Notes: generated by a model from the letters alone, not told the origin. 64,000 bases of DNA from Seminavis robusta (GCA_903772945.1 CAICTM010000100.1:57195-121194); one strand, 5' to 3'; positions 51,251 through 61,464 are shown, counted from the first letter of the stretch. Made by a program: numbers and translations.

Positions 51251-53591
51251 CATTGAAACATCACCAGCTCCAATTGTTTCCACTTCTGGTCCTTCTACAG
51301 TTCAGCCAACAGGTACAGCTGGAAATCCCAATTCTAGTCCCAACACAGTGAGCCCAATATCTACAAATCCAGCTCCTACACTGTCTAATCCAATCCCTGG
51401 TTCACCAACTTCCCCAAATCCAGCAGTGACACCTGGAAGCCCGAATGCAAGTCCAGCCACAACAATCCCCACTACACCCTTGAGCCCCACCACTTCCAAT
51501 CCAACGCAAGGGGAGCCACCGACCATGAATGTACCCACACAAGGAGCACCGACAACAAAGGCACCGACCCAGGGACCGCCAACCACCGCCGGACCCACCG
51601 TAGAGCAGGGGAATCCAAGTGCCAGCGCCACCACCTTGAGCCCCATCACTGCCAACCCCAGTTCAGGCATTAGGGATAGCACAATTGCACCTATCATAAC
51701 AATGCCAGCTTCCGATGCACCTGCTACAGCGAAGCTCACGACTGCTGCACCGTCCATGTTAAGGCCCACTACATCCGCCCCGTCAACAGCAGCCCCCACT
51801 GTCTCATCGGGAAGCCCAAGTGCTGCTCCAACAACGCTTCAACCCACAACCACCCAACCAAGTACTTTGGCACCCACCACATCGCAACCAACCACAGCAA
51901 GACCCAGTACAGCGCAGCCAACTACTGCAACTCCAACTACAGCACAACCAACAACTGCAACACCCATTACGGTTAGGCCAACGACAGCAACACCGACTAC
52001 ATTGCGTCCAACAACGTCGCGGCGAACAACTATAACTCCAACAACGACCCAACCAACCACTGGGACACCCACAGTTAAGCCAGGAAGCCCAAGTTCAATA
52101 TCAACAACGGCTATGCCAACTACCCTTGCACCGACCACTGCCAAGCCCACCACAGCAAGTCCATCAACAGCAAAACCCACCACAGCAAGTCCATCAACAG
52201 CAAAGCCCACCACAGCAAGTCCATCAACAGCAAAGCCAACAACAGCAAGTCCATCGACGTCAAAACCTACCACGGCTGCCCCATCAACCGCAAAGCCTAC
52301 CACAGCCTCCCCATCAACCGCAAAGCCTACCACGGCTGCCCCATCAACCGCAAAGCCTACCACAGCCTCCCCATCAACCGCAAAGCCTACCACGGCTACC
52401 CCATCAACACTGAAGCCCAGCACCGTGGCTCCAACAACAGCAAATCCCACAACAGCTGCACCAAGTACAGGAAAGCCCACTGTGAAGCCTGGAAGTCCAA
52501 GTGCAAGTCCCACAACCGCAAGTCCAACAACAACAAAGCCAACAACAGTTGCACCCAGTACAAGCAAGCCCACCACAGCAAGCCCATCTACAGTGCAACC
52601 AACAACGGCAACCCCCACAACAAACACACCAACAGTCAAACCTGGAAGCACAAGTGCACAGCCAACTGCACCCAAAGGTGTAGGGGCTGTTCCAACTGTG
52701 AACCCAACCACAGCCCAGCCAACCACTGCAAACCCTACAGTCACTTCTGGAAACCCAAGTGCAGCACCAACTACCTCTACTCCTTCCTCAAGTCCTGTGA
52801 CATCTCAGCCATCCACAGCTGTTCCAACTGTGACTCCGGGGAACCCAAGTGCTTCACCAACTTCTGCAGCTCCCTCATTGAGCCCCACCACTGCTTTGCC
52901 AACCACAGCTGTTCCAACTGTGACTCCGGGGAACCCAAGTGCAGCGCCCACTTCAGCTGCTCCCTCATTGAGCCCCACCACTGATTTGCCAACCACAGCT
53001 GTTCCAACTGTGACTCCGGGGAACCCAAGTGCAGCGCCCACTTCAGCTGCTCCCTCATTAAGCCCCACCACTGCTCCGCCAACCACAGCTGTTCCAACTG
53101 TGACTCCAGGCAACCCAAGTGCAGCGCCAACTTCAGCTGCTCCTTCATCGAGCCCAGCCACTGCTCCGCCGACCACAGCTTTTCCAACTGTGACTCCGGG
53201 AACCCAAGTGCACCCAACTTCTGCAGCTCCCTCATTGAGCCCAGCCACTGCTCCGCCGACCACAGCTGTTCCAACTGTGACACCGGGGAACCCAAGTGCA
53301 GCGCCCACTTCAGCTGCTCCCTCATTGAGCCCCACCACTGCTTTGCCAACCACAGCTGTTCCAACTGTGACTCCGGAACCCAAGTGCAGCGCCCCCTTCA
53401 GCTGCTCCCTCATTGAGCCCCACCACTGCTCCACCAACCACAGCTGTTCCAACTGTGACTCCAGGAAACCCAAGTGCAGCGCCCACTTCAGCTGCTCCTT
53501 CATTAGCCCAGCCACTGCTCCGCCACCACAGCTGTCCAACTGTGACTCCGGGAACCCAAGTGCAGCGCCCACTTCAGCTGCTCCTTCATGA
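50952..53591 (+). CDS. Giant mucin-like surface protein, central Thr/Pro/Ser-rich segment
   Basis: An open frame of 879 codons without its own plausible start; it continues the protein begun at 45722. It covers the last copy of the 77-residue repeat, then a Thr/Pro-rich mucin-like stretch (51250-52720) with 10-residue units PSTAKPTTAS, and the first part of a 30-residue repeat (PTVTPGNPSAAPTSAAPSLS, then PTTALPTTAV). Such regions are normally O-glycosylated and extended. Near 53370 two missing G bases shift the frame until the stop at 53591. The same frame resumes at 53766. I treat the break as a probable sequence error, not a gene end. Confidence 0.7.
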   Translation: MEEGDNQTATPAPLPSTDTAAPVNETSTEGPTGVGNSTAAPTPTGSPLNNNTNGTSAPEASPSPSSPNATLAPSGSPLEEGDNQTATPAPLPSNDTAAPVIETSPAPIVSTSGPSTVQPTGTAGNPNSSPNTVSPISTNPAPTLSNPIPGSPTSPNPAVTPGSPNASPATTIPTTPLSPTTSNPTQGEPPTMNVPTQGAPTTKAPTQGPPTTAGPTVEQGNPSASATTLSPITANPSSGIRDSTIAPIITMPASDAPATAKLTTAAPSMLRPTTSAPSTAAPTVSSGSPSAAPTTLQPTTTQPSTLAPTTSQPTTARPSTAQPTTATPTTAQPTTATPITVRPTTATPTTLRPTTSRRTTITPTTTQPTTGTPTVKPGSPSSISTTAMPTTLAPTTAKPTTASPSTAKPTTASPSTAKPTTASPSTAKPTTASPSTSKPTTAAPSTAKPTTASPSTAKPTTAAPSTAKPTTASPSTAKPTTATPSTLKPSTVAPTTANPTTAAPSTGKPTVKPGSPSASPTTASPTTTKPTTVAPSTSKPTTASPSTVQPTTATPTTNTPTVKPGSTSAQPTAPKGVGAVPTVNPTTAQPTTANPTVTSGNPSAAPTTSTPSSSPVTSQPSTAVPTVTPGNPSASPTSAAPSLSPTTALPTTAVPTVTPGNPSAAPTSAAPSLSPTTDLPTTAVPTVTPGNPSAAPTSAAPSLSPTTAPPTTAVPTVTPGNPSAAPTSAAPSSSPATAPPTTAFPTVTPGTQVHPTSAAPSLSPATAPPTTAVPTVTPGNPSAAPTSAAPSLSPTTALPTTAVPTVTPEPKCSAPFSCSLIEPHHCSTNHSCSNCDSRKPKCSAHFSCSFISPATAPPPQLSNCDSGNPSAAPTSAAPS
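51840..52420 (+). repeat. Thr/Pro-rich tandem units (30-nt, PSTAKPTTAS)
   Basis: Tandem and near-tandem 15- and 30-nt units such as CCATCAACAGCAAAGCCCAC coding for PSTAKPTTAS and PTTA(T/R)PTT. Clean repeats here keep the frame. Confidence 0.85.
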
Positions 53592-54110
53592 GCCCCACCA
53601 CTGCTCTGCCAACCACAGCTGTTCCAACTGTGACTCCGGGGAACCCAAGTGCAGCGCCCACTTCAGCTGCTCCTTTATTGAGCCCAGCCACTGCTCCGCC
53701 GACCACAGCTGTTCCAACTGTACTCCGGGGAACCCAAGTGCAGCGCCCCTTCAGCTGCTCCTTCATTGAGCCCCACCACTGCTCTGCCAACCACAGCTGT
53801 TCCAACTGTGACTCCGGGGAACCCAAGTGCTTCACCAACTTCAGCCACTCCTTCATTAGGCCCCACCACTGCTATGCCGACCACAGCTGTTCCAACTGTG
53901 ACTCCAGGAAACCCAAGTGCAGCGCCAACTTCAGCTGCTCCTTCATCGAGCCCCACCACTGCTCTGCCGACCACAGCTGTTCCAACTGTGACTCCGGGGA
54001 ACCCAAGTGCAGCGCCAACTTCGGCTGCTCCTTCATTACGCCCCACCACTGCACAACCAACCACATCTGTTCCAACTGTGACTCCAGGAAACCCAAGTGC
54101 GGCACCCACT
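52815..54110 (+). repeat. 90-bp tandem array coding for a 30-aa repeat
   Basis: About 14 copies of a 90-nt unit coding for VPTVTPGNPSAAPTSAAPSL plus SPTTALPTTA. Most copies are full length. Copies around 53200-53230, 53365-53400, 53505-53590 and 53720-53755 have lost 1-3 bases, which shifts the frame out and back. Confidence 0.92.
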
Positions 54111-57100
54111 ACAAGTAACCCCGCAACAACTGGCACTACTAGTACTGTGAATCCTTCGTCTAGCACATTGGCTCCATCTGGAAACACCATGCTCCCAATT
54201 GCTGCAGGTCCACTGACATCCAGTCCTACCGAAGCCTCTGGCACTTATCAGCCTACTCACTTGCTGAATGGTGGTTTTACATCTAGCCCTACGAGTTTGG
54301 TGTCGCCACGCCCCACGCAAACGAGTACTTCACCTGCCACAATGAGCAGCCCTGCCCTTCAGACTGGCAATCCTTCCACCCTTACTCCAACCACAAATAG
54401 CCCGACTACCCCCCAGACGGCCAAGCCTTCTTCCCCTCCTCCAACAACACCAGCTCCCACGTCAACACCCAAACCAACGCTCTCACCAACCACAACGAAC
54501 ACACAGGTTGTGAAGGCCTACAATGCGTGGGATGTTTCCAATTCAATTGGTTTGACTACCAGTATGTTGACCAGTGGGCCTGACAGACAAGGTCTGCACA
54601 ATGCGTATAAACAGTTCGTCAATGAAGTGGTGGGGGAGTTGACAACAAATAGGAGAAGGCTGAAACTCTCGGAGCACCGACGGCGGTTGGTTTCCTATGA
54701 TCCGTCGTCGGCTCTAGTTTACAAGGTTACCGATACTCCATGCCCGCCTTCCGCTGTGGAGAAGTCAAAATGCCACACAGTGCATGGTCGTTTCAACCTC
54801 CATGTTCCTCCGGAGGAAGATGCAAATGAAGTATATGCTGCATATGTGAATGCAACACAAGCTGCCATTGAGGAGGGAAGACTTCAGAGGAAGCTGGAAA
54901 AAGTGGACCCTGGATCAGCTTTCTTTGTTGAACGGCCCTCAGACCCGGAAGTGGCATTATCATCAGTGTCAAGCCGAGCAATTGTGGATCCCGACTTGCA
55001 AACTAATAATGAGGAGAGCAGCAGTAACGGAATTGGGCTGCTTGGTATCATTCTCATTGCAGCGGGGTGTGCAGCTGTCTTAGTGATTATTATTGCTGTG
55101 TCTACGATTGTACCGAACAAGGAAAGGAAGAAGCCGGATAAAAACAAGAAGAAGTCCGAGGATAAGCCACCTGCAACGGAGGTGTCGGAAACTGACCTGT
55201 CCACGGCTGTAGTCACAGAGACTAGCTCCGACGAGAGCCACCGAGAAGAGGTAGAAGAGCTTGTTAGGAAGAATTGCCCTGATCACCTTGACGATGTGGA
55301 TGCCTTGTTGCGTCAGTTTTCCGGTCGCGAAGAATTGTTGATCCTCACGCTCCAAAATATGGCGCAAGAAGATGATCTTCACCTTGCCGAATCAAACGAC
55401 TATGATGTTTCCTCTAATCATGAATGCAACCAGGATTCCCAATCGTTGAGTGGAGAGCTGGAAGAAGCTGAAGGTTTTCGTCGTGCTAAGGACACGGATT
55501 CTAGCCAGGTGCTGAGAATCCTGCCCGGTGGCCTCGAAGCAGCCACCGACGATGCCAAAGATGAAGCTGCAACGTCGGAAGTTTCCAAAAGTTTGGAGTG
55601 CTCTACTAGTGGCTTGCACGATCGAGACAACCGAATTGTTAGTGATGCGGACAGTTTCATTTTCGATGCTCCCAAGGATGGTGGATCTCATTCATCGACG
55701 GATAAGTGCTCTTCGACTGTTCCAGACAGTGGGCTAATTGAAGGTGAAAACGTGCAACGTGCTGCGGTGAACGACGACACGCATGAAGACGCATTCATCG
55801 CTGAGTGTATTGCAGCCGACGAAAAAACACAAGAAACTATGGATTCTGAGGATGACAAACATGAGGATACCAGAGAGAAACCCCGCTGCGGCGATCCTGA
55901 CAACTTGTCTGCCGGATCAGAGAGCTGCAGCAGCGAAAATAGCAGCAACAGGAAATATTGGCTTCAGGATGCCAATGGCGCTTGGATTGAGGTAGATGGT
56001 CCTGAAGATATTGATGAATCAGAAAGCGAGATCGAAATTTCTGAAGGGGATCCCTCGGCTTCCAACTGGTTTCAACGAGGCAAGCAAATGTTAGAAGACT
56101 TCATCTATGAGGATGTGTCCATCAACGACGATGAGTCCATCAAAGACGATGAGTCCAGTCACTACGATGATTCGACATGCTTTGAGCCCTCAAATAACGA
56201 AGCTAAGGAGGGTGGAGTGAACGTGAGCGGCCAAGAATCGCTGGCGAAGATCGAAAGCTCAAGTAACGCACAGGGCACTGCAGCACTTGAAGATGACAAC
56301 AGGAAAAGTGCAGACGCTTCCAGTTACGAGACCTCTGTGGCCCTTCTGGTGGCTATTGAAGAAGACAAAGATGAGGAAGACTCCCAAAGAAACCACGACG
56401 TCGGATCAGATGGAGATATGCAACACCCGACGAACCACACCACCGATCAGCCGCCGAAGTTGGAGGAGGGCATTGGAAACGAGCTCACGCCACAGTTGCA
56501 TGAGGAAGAAGGCCTACAAAACCCTCAATCCATGGAAACTTCAGCTTTTGCAATCAACGAAAGCAGTGACGACCGCCTTGACGATGAAGGTTGGGTTCTC
56601 GACTTGAAAGAGCGGCATGGAGAGGCCCTGCAACGAGTACATGACAGTGAGACTGGTAGTTCCAACCAAGATACCGAGATCAACGACTCCAACGAAGTTG
56701 TTGGAGTGGCAGACGCAACAAGCGCCACCGCCATCGACGACGAAGAAGAATGCCAGGAGAAGATTGATGCTGCAGAACAACAAGTTGATGCAGCAAGTGG
56801 CACTGTCGACCTAGAGAAACAACTCGATGATGTTGCCCGATCCGAGCACCCCGAGGCTGGAAGATCCACTATCGAAACGGTGGAGCCAAAGGATCCAGCG
56901 GAGGCTGAACCAGAAACCATGCAAAACAACCAGAAGGAGACGGATGACCATGACGCTCATGTCGAAAACAATGTCGCCCATGAGTTTGAACCTGACACCG
57001 AAAAAGGTCGGGGCACTGACGAGCCCAACAGCTGCAACATGAGCGAGGAGATATTCGATCAGGTGGAAGACGAACCTGAACAAGCTGACAATTGGGACGC

Positions 57101-57737
57101 TGTTGACCAAGATGAGCACCAGATCACTGAGATTGAACCAGAACAAGTTCAGGTTGTTGACTATTCTGATTGCGACAATGACAATGACAACGACAACGTC
57201 AACAGCATGAAGGAAAGCAATGGACAGGAAGACCCGGACGTTGTTGGAACAGGAGAATCATCGGAGTCTAAACACGAAGAGGTCCAGGTCATTGCCGAAT
57301 CCGAGGTGTACGCAAATAGGGATGAAGAGCCCAAAGACCAGGCTGTAGAACATGAAAAAGACGAGGAACTCAAGGGCGGTGCTGAAGAGCCCGAGAACAC
57401 GAATAGCTCTGGAGAAGTGACCAATGTCCCAAAGCATACTACTGGTGAACCAGTGATTGGTCAGACAAAAGTTGAGACTGACGCGAACGAAGACATGAAG
57501 GACCAGGAGGCTGATGACCGCGAAGACATGGCCGTCACGGCGGAACCTCACGTTACAGGAGCGCCAGAAAGTTCAGATCAGGATCCTTCGGCAAGCGGCT
57601 CTGCGCCTTTGACCGGCGAGACCTCACTTGCGGAAGAAATGCCGCAACGTGAGGACTCGTCCTCAGCCTCGGACGAAGGCTCCGTAAGCAGCGGCAGTGA
57701 CCAAAGCGATCAATCAGATGCCTCCGAGGGGCACTAG
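53766..57737 (+). CDS. Giant mucin-like surface protein, C-terminal segment with TM helix and acidic tail
   Basis: A 1323-codon frame in the same frame as 50952-53591. It holds the last four 30-residue repeats, a Ser/Thr/Pro linker, and a folded juxtamembrane domain (about 54505-54950) with paired Cys (TPCPPSAVEKSKCHTVHGRF) and a basic stretch NRRRLKLSEHRRR that could be a processing site. A transmembrane helix follows (about 55030-55110, GLLGIILIAAGCAAVLVIII), then about 870 cytoplasmic residues that are very rich in Glu, Asp and Ser. Just inside the membrane a small helical motif reads CPDHLDDVDALLRQFSGREE, found elsewhere in protists as a PekL-x-x-VD-x-LL-x-F-x-G-x-E module. An adhesion or cell-wall sensing role is inferred from architecture only. 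The stop at 57735-57737 ends the gene. Confidence 0.8.
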   Translation: MSPTTALPTTAVPTVTPGNPSASPTSATPSLGPTTAMPTTAVPTVTPGNPSAAPTSAAPSSSPTTALPTTAVPTVTPGNPSAAPTSAAPSLRPTTAQPTTSVPTVTPGNPSAAPTTSNPATTGTTSTVNPSSSTLAPSGNTMLPIAAGPLTSSPTEASGTYQPTHLLNGGFTSSPTSLVSPRPTQTSTSPATMSSPALQTGNPSTLTPTTNSPTTPQTAKPSSPPPTTPAPTSTPKPTLSPTTTNTQVVKAYNAWDVSNSIGLTTSMLTSGPDRQGLHNAYKQFVNEVVGELTTNRRRLKLSEHRRRLVSYDPSSALVYKVTDTPCPPSAVEKSKCHTVHGRFNLHVPPEEDANEVYAAYVNATQAAIEEGRLQRKLEKVDPGSAFFVERPSDPEVALSSVSSRAIVDPDLQTNNEESSSNGIGLLGIILIAAGCAAVLVIIIAVSTIVPNKERKKPDKNKKKSEDKPPATEVSETDLSTAVVTETSSDESHREEVEELVRKNCPDHLDDVDALLRQFSGREELLILTLQNMAQEDDLHLAESNDYDVSSNHECNQDSQSLSGELEEAEGFRRAKDTDSSQVLRILPGGLEAATDDAKDEAATSEVSKSLECSTSGLHDRDNRIVSDADSFIFDAPKDGGSHSSTDKCSSTVPDSGLIEGENVQRAAVNDDTHEDAFIAECIAADEKTQETMDSEDDKHEDTREKPRCGDPDNLSAGSESCSSENSSNRKYWLQDANGAWIEVDGPEDIDESESEIEISEGDPSASNWFQRGKQMLEDFIYEDVSINDDESIKDDESSHYDDSTCFEPSNNEAKEGGVNVSGQESLAKIESSSNAQGTAALEDDNRKSADASSYETSVALLVAIEEDKDEEDSQRNHDVGSDGDMQHPTNHTTDQPPKLEEGIGNELTPQLHEEEGLQNPQSMETSAFAINESSDDRLDDEGWVLDLKERHGEALQRVHDSETGSSNQDTEINDSNEVVGVADATSATAIDDEEECQEKIDAAEQQVDAASGTVDLEKQLDDVARSEHPEAGRSTIETVEPKDPAEAEPETMQNNQKETDDHDAHVENNVAHEFEPDTEKGRGTDEPNSCNMSEEIFDQVEDEPEQADNWDAVDQDEHQITEIEPEQVQVVDYSDCDNDNDNDNVNSMKESNGQEDPDVVGTGESSESKHEEVQVIAESEVYANRDEEPKDQAVEHEKDEELKGGAEEPENTNSSGEVTNVPKHTTGEPVIGQTKVETDANEDMKDQEADDREDMAVTAEPHVTGAPESSDQDPSASGSAPLTGETSLAEEMPQREDSSSASDEGSVSSGSDQSDQSDASEGH

Positions 57738-57940
57738 CTAGTCCGCACTCTTGTCGTTGGCCAGCAGGAAACCAAATAAAAAACAGCGAATGCATGCAGT
57801 AATTATAGGTGTACGCTAATATCTAATTGGATTTGTGCATTTAGTAAGGAATGGTGGTGGTGGGACATGTAGCAATCTTGTGCAAACAGCAGATCGAGTC
57901 TGCAGGGGTGTGGGCAACGCAAGGCAGGCAACCACCCACC

Positions 57941-59743
57941 TCACACTACTGGGTCGTACGTAATGTACCATCCCAACACCGGCCTTAGCATCCCACCGGT
58001 GCTACTGACATCCTCGTCCTCATCGAGTTGCTCGACTCCACGAAATCCGGCGTGAAAGTGGAGGTGAAACTCGTCTTCGAGGTAGTTCCACAACACGGGC
58101 GCCGACGACATTTGAATGGGGATATGGCTCGGATCGGGTCCTTTCTGGTCTCCCATGGCAGAGAGACTCCAATGTCGCAAGTATCGATTCTCGCGAATTT
58201 CTCCATTGCCAAAAGTCAGATAAGGAAAGAGATTGGGCAACCATCCCGACAAGAAATCATAGGCACCACTTCCATCCGCGCTGTTGCGGAATTTCACCAT
58301 ATTTTGCCAAAAGCAATAGTTCACATTACCATCGTACGCATCAATAAACTGATCTAGAATGGGCACCACCACGTCATTGATCCACAAGTCTCCTTGGGGA
58401 TGATTGACCAACATGAATTCACTGAGATGTTGGGTGCGGGTCCGTAGTGCCACCCAATCTTTGCGACGGCCTTCGAGTTTGATTTGCGGAATGCCACAGG
58501 CGGTCGTCATGGAATAGCTAAAGTATGCCTTGAGTGCCGCCATGAGTGTGATGCGGGATGCCGCATGACTGGTGGGTGTGGTGGTCGTGAAGGTTTGTTC
58601 GACCATCAAGTCGTAGACGAGTGTATTGTTCATATTGGCGCGAATCTCTTCTGCAAACTTTGGGAATATCAAGGCTTCCCACTGTTCGGGCGGGGATTGA
58701 CGTCGCAACATGGTATCTTCTTGGATATGAATCTCTGCTTGTCCCGTGTGGTTGACAAAGTGATGTCTGAGCTCTTCCGCATATTGGTCCACGTGATAGG
58801 CGAATCCGGAGGCAATGACCGCCCAGAGATGATCCGGAGACAGAGCCAAGGGAAGATGCTGGGCAAACGCCAGCATTCCCGCTGCCAAAAAGCCCTGTCC
58901 ACCGGCAAAGACAGTCTTGTCAGGGTCCAGTCGGGACATGATTTCGACATGCACTTCCGGGGAGAGTGGAATCGGGTAGGTGGGTTCGCGATAAAACTTT
59001 CCCGCCTCGGTTAGGACGGCTTCCAGAATGTCACTTTCACTGAGGCGAGGACTCTGCAAGTGTTCCGGAAGTACTTGGGGAACTGTCTCCACGTTAAAGA
59101 TGACGCCATTCTCCAGTACCGTGTGATTGGCGACCACATCAAAGGTCCGATTAAAGGGGGAGCCAATGGTGGTGTAATCCAACCACGAGGGTGTGATGAG
59201 ATCAATCGAGGGGCTTTCAAAGGGTTCTTCGAACAGATCGGTAAAGTATTCTCCGTCGGCCAATCGACACTGTGACGCCTCGAGAGGAAACGGAACCAAG
59301 GTGGGGTCTTGGCGGCTGATGGCAGAGAAGTCCCCAATCTCCCACAGTATCGTCATGGGCCGTTGCGTCTCTTGGACCGTGGTGGGCATCTGGGTGTTAT
59401 CACTTCGACTATTGGTGGTGGAAGATGTAGTTGTAGTCTCATCCTGTGAGAGAATCTGGGTATTCGTCGTTGTGCTTGTTGTCGCCGAAATCATGGCGCT
59501 TCCGTCCTCACTACTACTGTTACCCCTGACTATCAATAGAATCAACACACCCAGACTCAGTAGTAACACGGATCCCGAGACGATCATAGCGACTCTGCCT
59601 CGCGGTACGAATCGCTGGAGAACGGCGCATCGGTAGTGCACTCGCTGGGGAACTTCGGTAGGGTGGGATCTCACTACTTGTCCCTCTTCGGCTGCTTCCG
59701 AGTCGTCCCCTTCTGTACCATCGTCGGGATGTTGCTCTTTCAT
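57941..59743 (-). CDS. Membrane-anchored DUF4419-family protein (copy 3 of 3)
   Basis: 600 residues from the ATG complementing 59741-59743; single exon. The cytoplasmic tail (1-50) has many acidic residues, then a transmembrane helix (about 52-72, VAMIVSGSVLLLSLGVLILL) and a Ser/Thr-rich stalk (75-130), longer than in the other copies. The DUF4419 domain has the same landmarks: FAGGQGFLAAGMLAFAQHLP, SPDHLWAVIASGFAYHVDQY, TACGIPQIKLEGRRKDW, NDVVVPILDQFIDAYDGNVN, YCFWQNMVKFR, SGWLPNLFPYL, and FHLHFHAGFRGV near the C-terminus with GWYITYDP. It is closer by eye to copy 1 in the middle of the domain (TACGIPQ, DGNVNYCFWQ). Role unknown. Confidence 0.88.
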   Translation of the reverse strand: MKEQHPDDGTEGDDSEAAEEGQVVRSHPTEVPQRVHYRCAVLQRFVPRGRVAMIVSGSVLLLSLGVLILLIVRGNSSSEDGSAMISATTSTTTNTQILSQDETTTTSSTTNSRSDNTQMPTTVQETQRPMTILWEIGDFSAISRQDPTLVPFPLEASQCRLADGEYFTDLFEEPFESPSIDLITPSWLDYTTIGSPFNRTFDVVANHTVLENGVIFNVETVPQVLPEHLQSPRLSESDILEAVLTEAGKFYREPTYPIPLSPEVHVEIMSRLDPDKTVFAGGQGFLAAGMLAFAQHLPLALSPDHLWAVIASGFAYHVDQYAEELRHHFVNHTGQAEIHIQEDTMLRRQSPPEQWEALIFPKFAEEIRANMNNTLVYDLMVEQTFTTTTPTSHAASRITLMAALKAYFSYSMTTACGIPQIKLEGRRKDWVALRTRTQHLSEFMLVNHPQGDLWINDVVVPILDQFIDAYDGNVNYCFWQNMVKFRNSADGSGAYDFLSGWLPNLFPYLTFGNGEIRENRYLRHWSLSAMGDQKGPDPSHIPIQMSSAPVLWNYLEDEFHLHFHAGFRGVEQLDEDEDVSSTGGMLRPVLGWYITYDPVV

Positions 59744-60894
59744 TGTGGCTTACTCTTCTTCGTCAAACTAAGCTGTGCGTTATGCGTTGTGGGTTGTTGT
59801 CTACTCTATCGTCTGGTGCTCTACACTGTACCGCTACTTGTCAAGAGAGAGAGGAGCTTGTGTTGGGCATGATGGAAGGTCCAGGTGGGAACCTTCGAAC
59901 TTCGAAGCGAAGCAGTGCCGCACGATTGCTGACTGTCACTCGAAGGTAAATTTCACGGCACCAAAAGATTAAACATTTAAACACGAGCGTCGGAAAAGGA
60001 ATATTCCCGTTAGCAATTTTGTTAAGCCCACTGCTACCTGTGACAAAACGTGGAACCGGTGAAAACCATCAAGGCAAAAGGGAAATAAGCCAGCGGAGCT
60101 GTGTAACCTCGGCAGAAAGGTTTCAGTGTAGAAGCAGATACCCCTATTAGCTAGCTAGCTAGAAGCAGATACCTGTAGTGCTTAGCTAGCTAGTGCCTAA
60201 CTTGCGCTTAGCTAGCTAGAAGCAGATCCCCTAGCTAGAAGCAGATTCCCATAGCAAGCTAGAAGCAGATACCCCAAGCTAGCTAGAATACTAGTTATAT
60301 AGCTTTTGCTAGCTTTATAGTTTTTCCTGGTAGAAGCAGATCCCCCTACTAGGATGCATGTAAATAGCTTTAGCTGGTTTAAAAGCACCATCCGAGGATA
60401 CTTATTTAGTTTTTGCTGACTTATTTGTATTCTAACCCTACCCTTATACCTGCAGGGACCACCGTAGCAGGAAAAACAATTAACACGTGTTAAAGGGGTT
60501 GAGGGCTCTGGCAGCAAGACTGCCGAGGTAAATGAAGATAGGGATGTACAGGCTACGGGCACTGGTACCGGTCAGGGATGGACGATGTTGAAATAGGTTG
60601 ATGAGGACGTTACCAGCTGGCGATTTCGAGATCCTCGTTTCGTTCCATATGGCTTCTGCCCCTATTATTTCTTGCTGAAGGTAAGACCTGGTGCAACCCA
60701 GCTACCAAGTAGCAAGCCACTTACGTACCGCTAGTATTAATGGAAGAAAGACTGGATGTTGGTTTGGTGGCTCACTGCCATTCTTACCGTCCATGATGTT
60801 GTTAGTTCCCATGGATGCCTTTCAGGTTCCAGCTGGGCTGAATTGGGTGGTGGTCATCTTGTATTTGTGTCGAACGCGTCATGCTTGACGGTGG
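59744..60894. other. Intergenic with short repeats
   Basis: Holds the TAGAAGCAGAT repeat cluster (60129-60345), a (TAGC)n run, and two segments (about 60671-60700 and 60747-60775) that recur in degenerate form after 61800. No gene seen. Confidence 0.45.
60129..60345. repeat. TAGCTAGAAGCAGATACCCC dispersed cluster
   Basis: Six copies of TAGAAGCAGAT(A/C/T)CC, at about 60129, 60161, 60217, 60236, 60260 and 60331, with runs of GCTAGCTAG between them. Confidence 0.85.
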
Positions 60895-61464
60895 ATGCAA
60901 CACGAGCCGATTCTCCTTCCCTTGCCCAAAGAGGGAGATCGGTTGCAAACGCTGAATCGGTTTCACAAGTTGAACTATCGTTGGGAAATTTCATGGTCGG
61001 GGGGCATCATCTGCCCAGTTCTCAAAATCCACCCTGTTGTTGTAGCCGATATCGGTGACATGAAATTCGGACAAGACTTTGAAAGTCCACTGCCTTTTCT
61101 CCGTTTTCATCTTGGCAGCGATGCGACCCAGTGGCTTATCAACCACCCACACGGACTTGATACGCACAACATTCGCAAGCTCGAACTCTTTTTGAATGAT
61201 ATGGGAAACAAAGTTGCAAAGGGGCGCACAACTGCCATCATTGGGCAGATGTTGCTACGCCGCCTTTGTGCGGTGCAGCTTGGCCCGGTCATGTTCCTGG
61301 TTGAGGCTACGGATACAACTATAAATCCTCTACGTTTGTCAAATGCGTGCCTTCGTGCGACGAATGAACTGGTTGAGGACTTTGAAAAGTTTGACAACCT
61401 CTACGACGACGACGACAATGTGTGTTTCGACAGGGATGGAGTCACCCCCCGAGACGAGGACTGA
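60895..61464 (+). CDS. Hypothetical protein
   Basis: 189 residues from the ATG at 60895. Composition looks coding and globular (PILLPLPKEGDRLQTLNRF, FLRFHLGSDATQWLINHPHG, RTTAIIGQMLLRRLCAVQLG), with an acidic end (YDDDDNVCFDRDG). No signal peptide, membrane helix or family I recognise. The frame is flanked on both sides, about 1.13 kb apart, by degenerate copies of the same short sequences, so it may sit in a small duplicated or mobile unit. Confidence 0.5.
   Translation: MQHEPILLPLPKEGDRLQTLNRFHKLNYRWEISWSGGIICPVLKIHPVVVADIGDMKFGQDFESPLPFLRFHLGSDATQWLINHPHGLDTHNIRKLELFLNDMGNKVAKGRTTAIIGQMLLRRLCAVQLGPVMFLVEATDTTINPLRLSNACLRATNELVEDFEKFDNLYDDDDNVCFDRDGVTPRDED

Noticed and set aside
51302-54244. 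Minus-strand Val/Gly-rich frames opposite the Thr/Pro region
   Set aside because: Reverse reading of codon-periodic repeats; the plus strand carries the signal peptide, TM helix and flanking domains.
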